This document shows, one piece after another, positions 31,094 to 38,501 of a stretch of DNA of 38,501 bases. Source of the DNA: Treponema sp. (GTDB lineage: Bacteria; Spirochaetota; Spirochaetia; Treponematales; Breznakiellaceae); the NCBI GenBank assembly GCA_031266075.1, contig JAISBS010000104.1, positions 1 to 38,501 on the forward strand, in the 5' to 3' direction. The position numbers were made by a program, and so were the translations under genes. Under the pieces are notes generated by a model. The model ran no database searches. It was given only the letters and a program-made list of their open reading frames with translations, and was not told the origin of the DNA. Numbering within the stretch: position 1 is the stretch's first letter; each line of letters opens with the position of its first letter.

Positions 31094-33054
31094 CGGCTGA
31101 TGATCGCCGCCAGCGCCCCGGCGGTAAAGCCCAGGGCTTCGGCCACCCGGCCCGCGGGGCCTGACTCGCCGAAGCGGTCGATGGAAAGAATGTCCGCCGG
31201 CTGCGCCCAGCGCTCCCATCCGCTTCGCACGCCCGCTTCGCAGCAGATCACCCGGACGCCGGGGGGGATGATGCGCTCCTGAATGGCTGCGGGCTGGGCT
31301 TCAAACAGTTCCCGGCTGGGCATGGACACAACCTGAACCTGCTTCCCCGCGGTCATGGCCGCCGCTTCCAGCGCGAGCCCTACTTCGGAACCGGTGGCGA
31401 TAATTACCAGATCCGGTTTGCCGCCGGGCTTTTTCACGATGTAGGCCCCGGTGCGGATCGTGTTTTTCCACTCCGGGTCTTCCTTGGGAAAAACCGTGAG
31501 TTCCTGGCGGCTCAGAGCAAGCACGGTGGGGCCATCCCGGCGATCCATGGCCATGGCCCAGGCTTCCGCGGTTTCCTCCGCGTCCGCGGGGCGGAGCAGG
31601 CGGACATTGGGAATCACCCGCAGGCTGGCCAGATGTTCCACCGGCTGGTGGGTAGGGCCGTCTTCGCCGACAAAAATCGAGTCGTGGGTCAGGACGTAGA
31701 TCACCGGCTGTTTCATCAGGGCCGAAAGCCGGAGGGCCGGGCGGAGGTAATCGGCAAAGGCCAGAAAGGTGGCGCAGAAGGCCCGCAGGCCCCCATGCAG
31801 CTGGATGCCGTTGCAGACGGCGGCCATGGCGAATTCCCGGATACCGAAGTGAATGTAGCGGCCCGCCCGGTCCGCCGCCGAATAGACCCCCACGTCCGGG
31901 GGAAGAGCGGCCCCGTTGGGGCCCGTGAGGTCCGCCGAGCCACCGGTCAGGTTTCCGTTGGCCGCGGCCAGGGCCCCCAGCGCCCTGTTTCCGGCGTTCC
32001 GGGTGGCGACTTTGTCCCCCACGGCAAAGACGGGGAGCGCCGCCGGCAGAGCCCTGCCGGAATGGAAGGCATCCCAGTCCTTCCGTTTTTCGGGATTTTC
32101 TTTTGACCATGCCTCAAATTCGGCCAGCCAGGTTTCCCGGTTTTTTTTCCATACCGCCCGCCTGGCCGCAAAATAATCCAGCGCCTCCGGGGCAATATAA
32201 AAATCGCCGGGAATGCCCAGCGCCTGTTTTGCCGCTGCCGCTTCCCCGGCCCCCAGCGGCGCGCCGTGGGCGCCGGCGGTATTTTGCTTGTTGGGGGCCC
32301 CCTTGCCGATAATCGAACCCAGGATAATCAGGCTCGGTTTTTTGGCTTCTCCCTTGGCCTGGGAGACCAGGCGGCTTATCTCCTCAAAGTCGTACATGGA
32401 GCCCCGGAGAACCTGCCAGCCATAGGCTTCGTACCGTTTTGCCACATCTTCGGTAAAGGCCAGATCCGTGCTGCCGTCGATAGTGATCCGGTTGGAATCG
32501 TAAAAGACGATGAGCTTCCCAAGTCCCTGATGGCCCGCAAAGGAACCGGCCTCCGCGGAGACCCCCTCCTGCAGACAGCCGTCCCCCACCAGCGCGTAGG
32601 TGTAGTGATCGACAATGGTACGGGCGGCGGTGTTAAAGCGGGCGGCCAGCATGGTCTCGGCAACGGCGAGGCCCGTAGCCATGGCGACGCCCTGTCCCAG
32701 CGGGCCGCTGGTGGCTTCAATGCCGCCGGCCAGTCCGTACTCAGGATGGCCCGCGGCCCGGGAACCAGGCTGACGAAAGGTCTTAATGTCCTCAAGGCTC
32801 ATGTCCGGATAACCCGCCAGATGGAGCAGGGAATAGAGGAACATGGAGCCGTGGCCCGCGGACAATACAAAACGATCCCGGTCAGGCCAGTGAGGATCCG
32901 CGGGGTCGTGGCGCAGCAGTTCCCCGTAGAGGATCGCCCCCAGTTCCGCAGCCCCCAGCGGGAGGCCCGGATGCCCCGAATTGGCCTTTTGAATGGCGTC
33001 GATGCTCAGGGCCCGTACGCTTAACGCGATCTTTTCCAGCGCCGCAATATTCAT
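31090..33054 (-). CDS. tkt: Transketolase
   Basis: A 654-residue thiamine-diphosphate enzyme of the non-oxidative pentose phosphate pathway. The N-terminal domain has ANSGHPGLPLGAAELG and SAGHGSMFLYSLLHLAGY. The ThDP motif starts GDGCLQEGVSAEAGS and ends FYDSNRITIDG (the usual DDN is DSN). The second domain has HFGIREFAMAAVCNGI and THDSIFVGEDGPTHQPVEHL, and the C-terminal domain has IIATGSEV. All parts and full length are present. AAGGAG lies 6 nt before the ATG. It follows the pRiA4b-domain gene by 16 bp on the same strand and may be co-transcribed with it. Confidence 0.96.
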   Translation of the reverse strand: MNIAALEKIALSVRALSIDAIQKANSGHPGLPLGAAELGAILYGELLRHDPADPHWPDRDRFVLSAGHGSMFLYSLLHLAGYPDMSLEDIKTFRQPGSRAAGHPEYGLAGGIEATSGPLGQGVAMATGLAVAETMLAARFNTAARTIVDHYTYALVGDGCLQEGVSAEAGSFAGHQGLGKLIVFYDSNRITIDGSTDLAFTEDVAKRYEAYGWQVLRGSMYDFEEISRLVSQAKGEAKKPSLIILGSIIGKGAPNKQNTAGAHGAPLGAGEAAAAKQALGIPGDFYIAPEALDYFAARRAVWKKNRETWLAEFEAWSKENPEKRKDWDAFHSGRALPAALPVFAVGDKVATRNAGNRALGALAAANGNLTGGSADLTGPNGAALPPDVGVYSAADRAGRYIHFGIREFAMAAVCNGIQLHGGLRAFCATFLAFADYLRPALRLSALMKQPVIYVLTHDSIFVGEDGPTHQPVEHLASLRVIPNVRLLRPADAEETAEAWAMAMDRRDGPTVLALSRQELTVFPKEDPEWKNTIRTGAYIVKKPGGKPDLVIIATGSEVGLALEAAAMTAGKQVQVVSMPSRELFEAQPAAIQERIIPPGVRVICCEAGVRSGWERWAQPADILSIDRFGESGPAGRVAEALGFTAGALAAIISR

Positions 33055-33070
33055 CCCATACTCCTTTGGT

Positions 33071-35104
33071 TTACTGGTCTATTTTGACCGGGCCCGGGCC
33101 GGAACCCGGCGCCGCGCAGACCGGCCCCAGATTCCGGTTGCACCGTTCAAGATCAAAATGGCCGGGTTCAAAACCGGGGCCCAGCTCGTGCCGGGCGGCT
33201 TCCCGTTCCGCTTCATTGGCAGCTTCCAGCGAGGCCAGCAGCTTCCTGAACCGCAGGGGCCCTTCGATATGTTCCGGCGGCGCCGCCCCCGCCCCGGCCA
33301 CACAGCGGATCGCCTCCCCCTTTTGGGCTTCGTAAGGGGTCATCAGAATAACCTTGATCGTCCATTTGGTTCCGTATTCATACAACAGTTCCGAAATGCC
33401 CTGGGCGGAAAGCTCCTCCAGCCGCAGTTTGCGATCCAGTGTTTTCCGCCCCGGCGATCCGTCAGGCGGTTCAATGCTGAACCGGAATATCAGACTGTCC
33501 GTCCAGTCCAGGCAGGACTGGATGATCCGGTGAAGTTCCCCCAGGCGGCAGGAGCCGGGAACCGCCATCCGCCGCCACACTTCAATGCCCCCCACGCTAA
33601 TCTGGACAGTCCGCCAGCCGCCGTTCCCGTTGTCTTCGGCCCGGCCCCGGACCACCGAAAGCCGGGTCCGCCGAAAATTGTTCATGGCGTCGCCGATCAG
33701 TTCCTTGATGTCTTCGTAGGTTTCGATCATGCTGTCCAGGGTGTTGTCTATGGCTTCCAGTTCCATTTCGGGCAGCGGCTCATCGGTGTCCAGATCCTCC
33801 AGCAGCCCCGCGGCGTGCCCCTGAATCTGGGAAAGCACAATGAAGGTGTGTTTGGGCAGCCAGGAAGCGTCAACATCCCCGTCCCGGAGCCGGGCGGAAA
33901 GGTCGATCACCGCGGTGTGCAATTCTCCCACCCGCTGGCGAGTGGGGCCGACACGCTGATCGGTAAAGAGGCTGTAGGTTTCCCGGTTTTCTTCCAGCGC
34001 TTCTTCCAGATAGTTCGCCAGAATGATCCGCTCCTCTTCCTCAAGCTGAACCGCCGGGGGGGCGATCCGGTTGACCAGGTGAAGAACGTCCTCATCCCCC
34101 CGGTACAGGGCGTCCAGCACATAGGACTGAATCGCAAATTCAGAAACGGAAATTTTCCGCCGAAAGAGAATGTCTTCCACCACCGTCTGATCCGGCAGGG
34201 CCTGAATATTCCCAATGTCCCGGTTATCGGGAATCTCCTTGCCCGCATACCAGAACCGGGTTTCAATGCCATAGGGCACGGTTTCAATCCGGTCGGTTTT
34301 TTCATAGAGAAAATCTTCCAGCGCATAGGCGGGCACGTCCCGCATCCGTTTGCCGCCGCACCAGTAGGCGTAGGTGATCTGTTCTTCCGTAGAAGAACCG
34401 GGGCCCAGCAGGGCCATACTGTCCTCAAAACCGCTTTCGGCGGCCTCAAGCCAGGCGTACAATTCAGCCTGGGGCCATTCATCCTTGCCCACCCGTTCCA
34501 GTTCAAAGACCCCTTTCTTCCAGTCTTTGGTCCGGGCCACAAAACGGTCGCCGGGGACAAAGCCGCTCTCCCGGTAAATGTTCCGCATATCCAGGGTGCC
34601 GATGGAAACTTCCGGCGGGTCTTCATAGGGGTCGCTGTTAAAGGCCGATTCATTGCCGGGGTTGTCCCGGGCCACATACTGGGGGGCGTACTCCTCCCCA
34701 AAAAGACAATAGTAGGGATAAAATTCTTCCGGGGGGCCCTCGGTGGTTCCCATGGGGATGGGGGCGCCCTTCCAGTAAAACGTATACTCCTGGGGCATCA
34801 AGCCGGGGTTGGCAAAGGGGATGCAGCGATGGCCGGGGATGAGGATGCCGTTAAGGAGTTCCAGCCGGGTGGGGTTGATGACAAAGGGCACAGGCTCGAA
34901 ACAGCCCCGCCGGGAAACCCAGCGCCGGTCGTCCAGACGAAAGGCGATGTTCCGGGAATCAATCAGGGCAGCGATTTCCATACCCAGCCGGGCGTCTCTT
35001 TTCGGCTCGATCAGGCGGATAAAAGCCGATATATCCTCCAGCGTAAAGGGCTCGGTTACATTTTCGAGAAATTCAAAGAGTGCGTCTTCCTGATTCGCGG
35101 TCAT
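33071..35104 (-). CDS. Large protein with C-terminal plasmid pRiA4b ORF-3-like domain
   Basis: A 677-residue soluble protein. The last ~170 residues match the pRiA4b ORF-3/IS1096 TnpR-type domain: VWRRMAVPGSCRLGELHRIIQ, CLDWTDSLIFRFSIEP, and a terminal FDLERCNRNLG. The long N-terminal part (about 1-500) is acidic and not recognised; it starts with a helical region (FTLEDISAFIRLIEP) resembling a winged-helix or R-domain and later contains a helical, Glu-rich segment (QLEEEERIILANYLEEALEE). No transposase or plasmid gene is nearby, so the domain name should not be read as mobility. ATG 35104 (AAGGC just upstream) is preferred to the upstream start at 35152. Confidence 0.65.
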   Translation of the reverse strand: MTANQEDALFEFLENVTEPFTLEDISAFIRLIEPKRDARLGMEIAALIDSRNIAFRLDDRRWVSRRGCFEPVPFVINPTRLELLNGILIPGHRCIPFANPGLMPQEYTFYWKGAPIPMGTTEGPPEEFYPYYCLFGEEYAPQYVARDNPGNESAFNSDPYEDPPEVSIGTLDMRNIYRESGFVPGDRFVARTKDWKKGVFELERVGKDEWPQAELYAWLEAAESGFEDSMALLGPGSSTEEQITYAYWCGGKRMRDVPAYALEDFLYEKTDRIETVPYGIETRFWYAGKEIPDNRDIGNIQALPDQTVVEDILFRRKISVSEFAIQSYVLDALYRGDEDVLHLVNRIAPPAVQLEEEERIILANYLEEALEENRETYSLFTDQRVGPTRQRVGELHTAVIDLSARLRDGDVDASWLPKHTFIVLSQIQGHAAGLLEDLDTDEPLPEMELEAIDNTLDSMIETYEDIKELIGDAMNNFRRTRLSVVRGRAEDNGNGGWRTVQISVGGIEVWRRMAVPGSCRLGELHRIIQSCLDWTDSLIFRFSIEPPDGSPGRKTLDRKLRLEELSAQGISELLYEYGTKWTIKVILMTPYEAQKGEAIRCVAGAGAAPPEHIEGPLRFRKLLASLEAANEAEREAARHELGPGFEPGHFDLERCNRNLGPVCAAPGSGPGPVKIDQ

Positions 35105-35177
35105 TGATGCCTTATCATGCCCTAAAACGGGAAAACCCGCAAGGCATCGCATACCGGAAGATTCGGAAATCCCACCC

Positions 35178-36554
35178 CTAAAACCGGAAGACCCCTTTGA
35201 GCCACAGGCAGCTTAAATTTTTGTAGGCCCCATAGTCCCCCCGGTTTTCAATACCTCCGGTGAACACATCGCTTCCCAGTGAAAGGCTTAAGGAATCGGT
35301 GAGGGCCCAGGCGGCGGACGCGCCGAGGGTGCTGTCAAAATCCCGCAGGTCCAGATAGCACCAGGCCGAAAGGTTGAGCAGTTCCCGGAAAAAGCTCCGG
35401 CCAATACGCAGGGTCAGGGCGTATTTCCGCCAGGGCCGCGCGGTTCCGCCCCCGTATGCGTCCGGGAGCAGGTCTTCGTAATACTGGGCGGAAAGCGTCC
35501 AACCCGAAGGGTTCCAGTCAAGCCCCGCCAGCACTTTGAGATTGTGTTTTTCAACCGGCTCATCAGCCCGTCCCGCCGAAAGGGCCGCCGCCGTTTCCCC
35601 GGCGCTCCGGTCATAATAGCCGCCGCCGGTCCAGGCGGCCTCCAGCCGCAGGAGGAATTCCCCCAGGGGCACACTGGCGTCCGCCCCGGCCATGAGGGTT
35701 CGCCCGTAGTCAGGCACAAGTTCAAGCCCCTCCGGAACCGCTCCTTCAGGAATCAGATTTTTTGTGAAATGGGGAATATCGTTCCAGCCGTAAAAGGCGG
35801 CAAATGAAAAATCCAGCGCCGGGGTATACGCGGAAACGCGGAGGCCGTATTCTCCATCACCGATAGTCCGCGGGGGGATGTCATCCAAAACCGACACTGG
35901 CAGAACCGCGCCGCCCATCTCAACAGAAGCAGGATAAAGAACATTGTACAGGGGATTTTGCCCGCCTGGGAGCCGGGCGGGGGTAAAGAGGGGAAGCCAC
36001 AGGGCCTCCACCGCCAGAAACGGGAAAACATACCGCAGTTTCAGGCCCTCTACCGCCAGGCGGCTCCCGGCAAAATCAAGCCCCGCATAGGCGGTCAGAT
36101 TCTCCGGGCACACCACATCGGTCAGAACTATGCCGCCGGCGGCGCCCCAGGACACCAACTGCCGCCCCAGCCGGAGTTGAAAGTCCCCGCTGTTCCAGTC
36201 CATCCATGCCTCCCCCAGCAAAAAGCCCGTCCGGCCCGGGCTTACGCCGTTGTATTCGGCGGACAGGGAAACAAAGGCCGAAACTTCCCCGGCATAGACC
36301 CGCAAGTCCCCGGTAAAGGCGGTCCGGGAATCGGTTAAATTCAGATCCTTTGAAAACGGCAGAGCCTGAATGTTTTCCGCTGCCCCGTGGAACTCAAGAT
36401 CAACCTGGGCCGCCAACGGAAAGCGGCTGAAGGCGCAAAAAAAGACCGCCAAAAGTTTTTTGCGCCGCAGAATACGCTGCATCAAACGCCCCATCCCGGA
36501 AACGCCGGGCCGGACAGGACCGCAGCCGCCGGCGGAAACCCGGCGGGCTTTCAC
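35178..36554 (-). CDS. Predicted outer-membrane beta-barrel protein of an RND-associated cassette
   Basis: A protein of up to 458 residues with a signal sequence (RRKKLLAVFFCAFSRFPLAAQ) and many amphipathic strands rich in Tyr/Trp/Gly (SAEYNGVSPG, LRLGRQLVSWG, AFYGWNDIP). It ends in LKGVFRF, a terminal Phe as expected for BAM-inserted barrels. The layout resembles DUF1302-like proteins that accompany MMPL/RND pumps and LolA-like proteins, as here. The frame starts with a GTG that overlaps the upstream gene's TGA by 4 bp (GTGA). This adds ~24 residues before the basic signal start, so ATG 36482 is a real alternative. Substrate unknown. Confidence 0.7.
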   Translation of the reverse strand: MKARRVSAGGCGPVRPGVSGMGRLMQRILRRKKLLAVFFCAFSRFPLAAQVDLEFHGAAENIQALPFSKDLNLTDSRTAFTGDLRVYAGEVSAFVSLSAEYNGVSPGRTGFLLGEAWMDWNSGDFQLRLGRQLVSWGAAGGIVLTDVVCPENLTAYAGLDFAGSRLAVEGLKLRYVFPFLAVEALWLPLFTPARLPGGQNPLYNVLYPASVEMGGAVLPVSVLDDIPPRTIGDGEYGLRVSAYTPALDFSFAAFYGWNDIPHFTKNLIPEGAVPEGLELVPDYGRTLMAGADASVPLGEFLLRLEAAWTGGGYYDRSAGETAAALSAGRADEPVEKHNLKVLAGLDWNPSGWTLSAQYYEDLLPDAYGGGTARPWRKYALTLRIGRSFFRELLNLSAWCYLDLRDFDSTLGASAAWALTDSLSLSLGSDVFTGGIENRGDYGAYKNLSCLWLKGVFRF

Positions 36555-37351
36555 CGGGCATCCCCCCGTTCCAGACTGGTAACCGCAAAGAGGTTGTCGT
36601 CCAGCGGGACGTTGAACCGGATTTCAGACATCTCGATCACCGTGGAATGTTTGTCCTGCACGTTGGTCATTTCCATTTTTTGGGCGGTCCAGATACCGCT
36701 GATCTGGCGGATCTCCGGCACCCGCAGCGTTTTCAGCAGCCGGTCCTGACGGTCGTAATAATCCACCGCCCGGAACATATATGAATCCTTGTGAACCCAT
36801 ATAAGCCGCCGGCCATAGGGATCCCTGCCGTCTTTCGGTTTCGCCTCCACCACCCAGCAGAGATCGCCCTCAAGGGCTTCTTCCCCCCGGAAGCTGAACT
36901 CGTCCTTGTCAAGGCTCCGGCTCCCCATGTCCTCGTAGGTAAAATCGGTGCCCATAAAACGGTCGTTTTTCCCCGATCCGGTGATGCGCCTGACACGCTT
37001 CATCGCCGGGAGGTAGAGCCATATATCATCGTCCCGTGATTCATCATCATAGGAGAAGGAAAGGTAGCCCGTACCCGCCACATCCCGGGGGCTGTTAAAG
37101 ACCATGAGAATCTTTTCCGTATCCCCATAGTCCTTAAAATAATACGAAACTTCCCGCACCCTCGGCGCGCCCCTGCCGCTGATCAAGGTCATGACCAGCC
37201 GGTACTGCGCCGTATCCCCGGTGTAACGCTCATCGGCCCGCTTCATAATGTCGTAGCCGGTCAATGTCTGGCCAGGCAGCCCCGGTGTTCCCGCCAGCAG
37301 CAAAAAAGCCGCGGCCAGCGCCGCACACGTCAATTTATTTGTTCCTTTCAT
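36551..37351 (-). CDS. LolA-like outer-membrane lipoprotein-sorting family protein
   Basis: A 266-residue exported protein with signal peptide (LTCAALAAAFLLLAG, cleavage near LPGQ). The mature part is the LolA-like fold found beside MMPL/RND transporters: GYDIMKRADERYTGDTAQYR, VSYYFKDYGDTEKILMVF, DIWLYLPAMKRVRRI, FMGTDFTYEDM and VHKDSYMFRAVDYYD. Proteins of this type are thought to carry or bind a lipid-like ligand in the periplasm. AAGGAG lies 6 nt before the ATG. It is 19 bp downstream of the transporter gene and overlaps the barrel gene by 4 bp, so the three form one operon. Confidence 0.85.
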   Translation of the reverse strand: MKGTNKLTCAALAAAFLLLAGTPGLPGQTLTGYDIMKRADERYTGDTAQYRLVMTLISGRGAPRVREVSYYFKDYGDTEKILMVFNSPRDVAGTGYLSFSYDDESRDDDIWLYLPAMKRVRRITGSGKNDRFMGTDFTYEDMGSRSLDKDEFSFRGEEALEGDLCWVVEAKPKDGRDPYGRRLIWVHKDSYMFRAVDYYDRQDRLLKTLRVPEIRQISGIWTAQKMEMTNVQDKHSTVIEMSEIRFNVPLDDNLFAVTSLERGDAR

Positions 37352-37370
37352 TTTCTTCTCCTTTGTATAT

Positions 37371-38501
37371 TCAAGATTGGCCTGCGGCCTTTTGCGGGCG
37401 ACCGGATGGTTCCCCTTCCCTGCCGAGCGGTTTCAGGCTGTAGATCAACAGGGGGGTAACGGTGTAATCGGCCAGCAGCGCCGCGACCATGCCAATGATG
37501 GTCAGAACCCCCACATGGAACAACATGGCCATAGGGCTCAGGGCATAGACAAAAAACATGGCGCAGAGGATCACCGTGGTGGTCCCCAGAGTCTTGCCGA
37601 TCTTTCCAAAGGAATCCAATACGCCCTGCCGGTAGGAACCGGTCTTTTCCAGTTCCAGCCTGATGTGGGTGATAAAATGGATCGTATCGTCCACGGCGAT
37701 CCCCAGCAGCATGGGCATAATGGTCATGGTGAGCATATCCAGCGGTATCTTTGCATAGCCCATAACCCCCCCGATGATGATCACCGGGGCGATATTGGGG
37801 ATCATGCCGATCAGGGCCACCCGGATGCTGCCGAAAACCAGGGCCAGCAGGATAAAGATGATGAGGAAGGAACCGGCAAAGGATTTTAATTCCCCGTAGA
37901 CGATCTTGTTGTTCATCTCAGCGAAGCTGGCTACCATTCCCACCACCGCCGTGTTCCCATTGGGGAACCGGGCCCGGGCCGCAGCCTCGGCGTTTTTGAT
38001 GGTCGCGCTTATCCTGTTGGCGTCATAGCCCGAAAGCTCCACCGTTACGGCGGCGGCGGAAAAATCTTCGCTGATCCGGTTGAACAAATCCCCGCCGCCT
38101 GAAATTTCATAGAGAAACAAAAGCTGGGCCAACAGGTCCGGTTCGTCGGGGATGGCGTAAAAGGCCGGATCATCCCCGTTCAGGGTGCGGTTCATCTCCT
38201 TGACAATTTCCGTTACCGAAGATACCCGGGGCCGGTCCCCGGAAATTTTGGTAAAGTCCAGGGCCCCCAGGTCTTCACAGAGGGCGTCCAGATTCCGCAT
38301 CTGCCGGGGGTCCTTGAAAACATCGCTTTCGTCGTACCGGATCATCACCGAATAGGTGTAGAGGGAGCTGATTTTCGCCTCCAGCATATTCGCCAGCCGG
38401 GCGATGTAGGGAACCTTTGTCCCCATGGCCGAAAAGTAGTCCATATTTACGCTCATCCCGAAAAGGCCGGGAATAAAAGCGGCGATGACCACAAAGGAAA
38501 A
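37371..38501 (-). CDS. MMPL/RND-family transporter, 3' part (5' end outside window)
   Basis: The frame is open to the window edge, so only the last ~377 residues are seen. They comprise the end of a transmembrane helix (FVVIAAFIPGLFG), a periplasmic porter loop (about 20-200), and the second block of five helices. That block includes FLIIFILLALVFGSIRVALIG, MPMLLGIAVDDTIHFITHI, ILCAMFFVYALSPMAMLFHV and VTPLLIYSL. GIAVDDTIHF is the typical helix motif of the hydrophobe/amphiphile RND group with proton-relay acidic residues. With the LolA-like and barrel proteins it probably moves a lipid or hydrophobic compound across the envelope. It is first of the three-gene cassette as far as visible. Confidence 0.88.
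   Translation of the reverse strand, partial: FSFVVIAAFIPGLFGMSVNMDYFSAMGTKVPYIARLANMLEAKISSLYTYSVMIRYDESDVFKDPRQMRNLDALCEDLGALDFTKISGDRPRVSSVTEIVKEMNRTLNGDDPAFYAIPDEPDLLAQLLFLYEISGGGDLFNRISEDFSAAAVTVELSGYDANRISATIKNAEAAARARFPNGNTAVVGMVASFAEMNNKIVYGELKSFAGSFLIIFILLALVFGSIRVALIGMIPNIAPVIIIGGVMGYAKIPLDMLTMTIMPMLLGIAVDDTIHFITHIRLELEKTGSYRQGVLDSFGKIGKTLGTTTVILCAMFFVYALSPMAMLFHVGVLTIIGMVAALLADYTVTPLLIYSLKPLGREGEPSGRPQKAAGQS

Noticed and set aside
33071-33600. Sign of an IS element or plasmid from the pRiA4b ORF-3-like domain
   Set aside because: No transposase, terminal inverted repeats, target duplication or plasmid genes are visible; the domain occurs in many chromosomal proteins.
32993-35107. 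A 704-codon open frame opposite the pRiA4b-domain gene
   Set aside because: Same cause: low stop frequency opposite GC-rich coding sequence. The minus-strand product has a recognisable domain and ribosome site.

Overview
The window looks like a chromosomal segment from a GC-rich spirochaete related to the termite-gut treponemes. The evidence is indirect: spirochaete-like lipoboxes, a pair of adjacent cyclic-nucleotide-domain proteins, a large hybrid histidine kinase, and a complete meta-cleavage gene set of the kind I recall being described for Treponema primitia. No rRNA or tRNA gene was seen, so the taxonomy is inference. Most DNA is GC-rich. The first ~1 kb is clearly AT-richer and carries a broken SUKH-type immunity gene, which suggests acquired DNA.

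Layout. 1-1.3 kb: frameshifted SMI1/KNR4 (SUKH) gene, a secreted or envelope protein and a DUF3783 protein. 1.3-4 kb: ComM/YifB-type AAA+ ATPase, convergent with a PHP-domain phosphoesterase. 4-7 kb: an operon with its own good sigma70-like promoter, encoding an amidohydrolase, a cyclic-nucleotide-fold/TPR protein and a Crp-like regulator. 7-9.8 kb: hybrid histidine kinase with REC and Hpt domains. 9.8-10.3 kb: gene-free region holding two tandem, diverged copies of a ~112 bp structured element. 10.3-15.7 kb: minus-strand housekeeping operon prfA-prmC-rel-capA. The Rel protein has lost its hydrolase metal ligands. 15.9-18 kb: a membrane protein and a Pro/Ala-rich TPR lipoprotein.

18.2-31.1 kb is the most interesting part. 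Two operons diverge from a 366 bp AT-rich control region, each with a perfect TTGACA box. Leftward: 2-hydroxymuconic semialdehyde hydrolase, 2-oxopent-4-enoate hydratase, acylating acetaldehyde dehydrogenase, 4-hydroxy-2-oxovalerate aldolase, a XylT-type [2Fe-2S] ferredoxin and catechol 2,3-dioxygenase. Together they would convert a catechol through O2-dependent ring cleavage to pyruvate, acetyl-CoA and a carboxylic acid. Rightward: an NMT1/SsuA-type ABC importer (permease, lipoprotein, ATPase), a nitroreductase-like protein, a fumarate-reductase-like flavoprotein, a stand-alone [2Fe-2S] protein resembling only the N-terminal half of SdhB, an M20D amidohydrolase and an ATC-hydrolase-like protein. 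I infer that this arm imports and then reduces or hydrolyses a small organic substrate. It may supply the ring-cleavage arm.

31.1-38.5 kb: minus-strand transketolase, a large protein with a C-terminal pRiA4b ORF-3-like domain, and an envelope cassette (beta-barrel protein, LolA-like protein and an MMPL/RND transporter cut by the window edge).

A palindromic intergenic repeat with core AAAACT-GA-AGTTTT occurs at least five times, plus weaker relatives, mostly at gene borders. One copy looks like a hybrid of two subfamilies.
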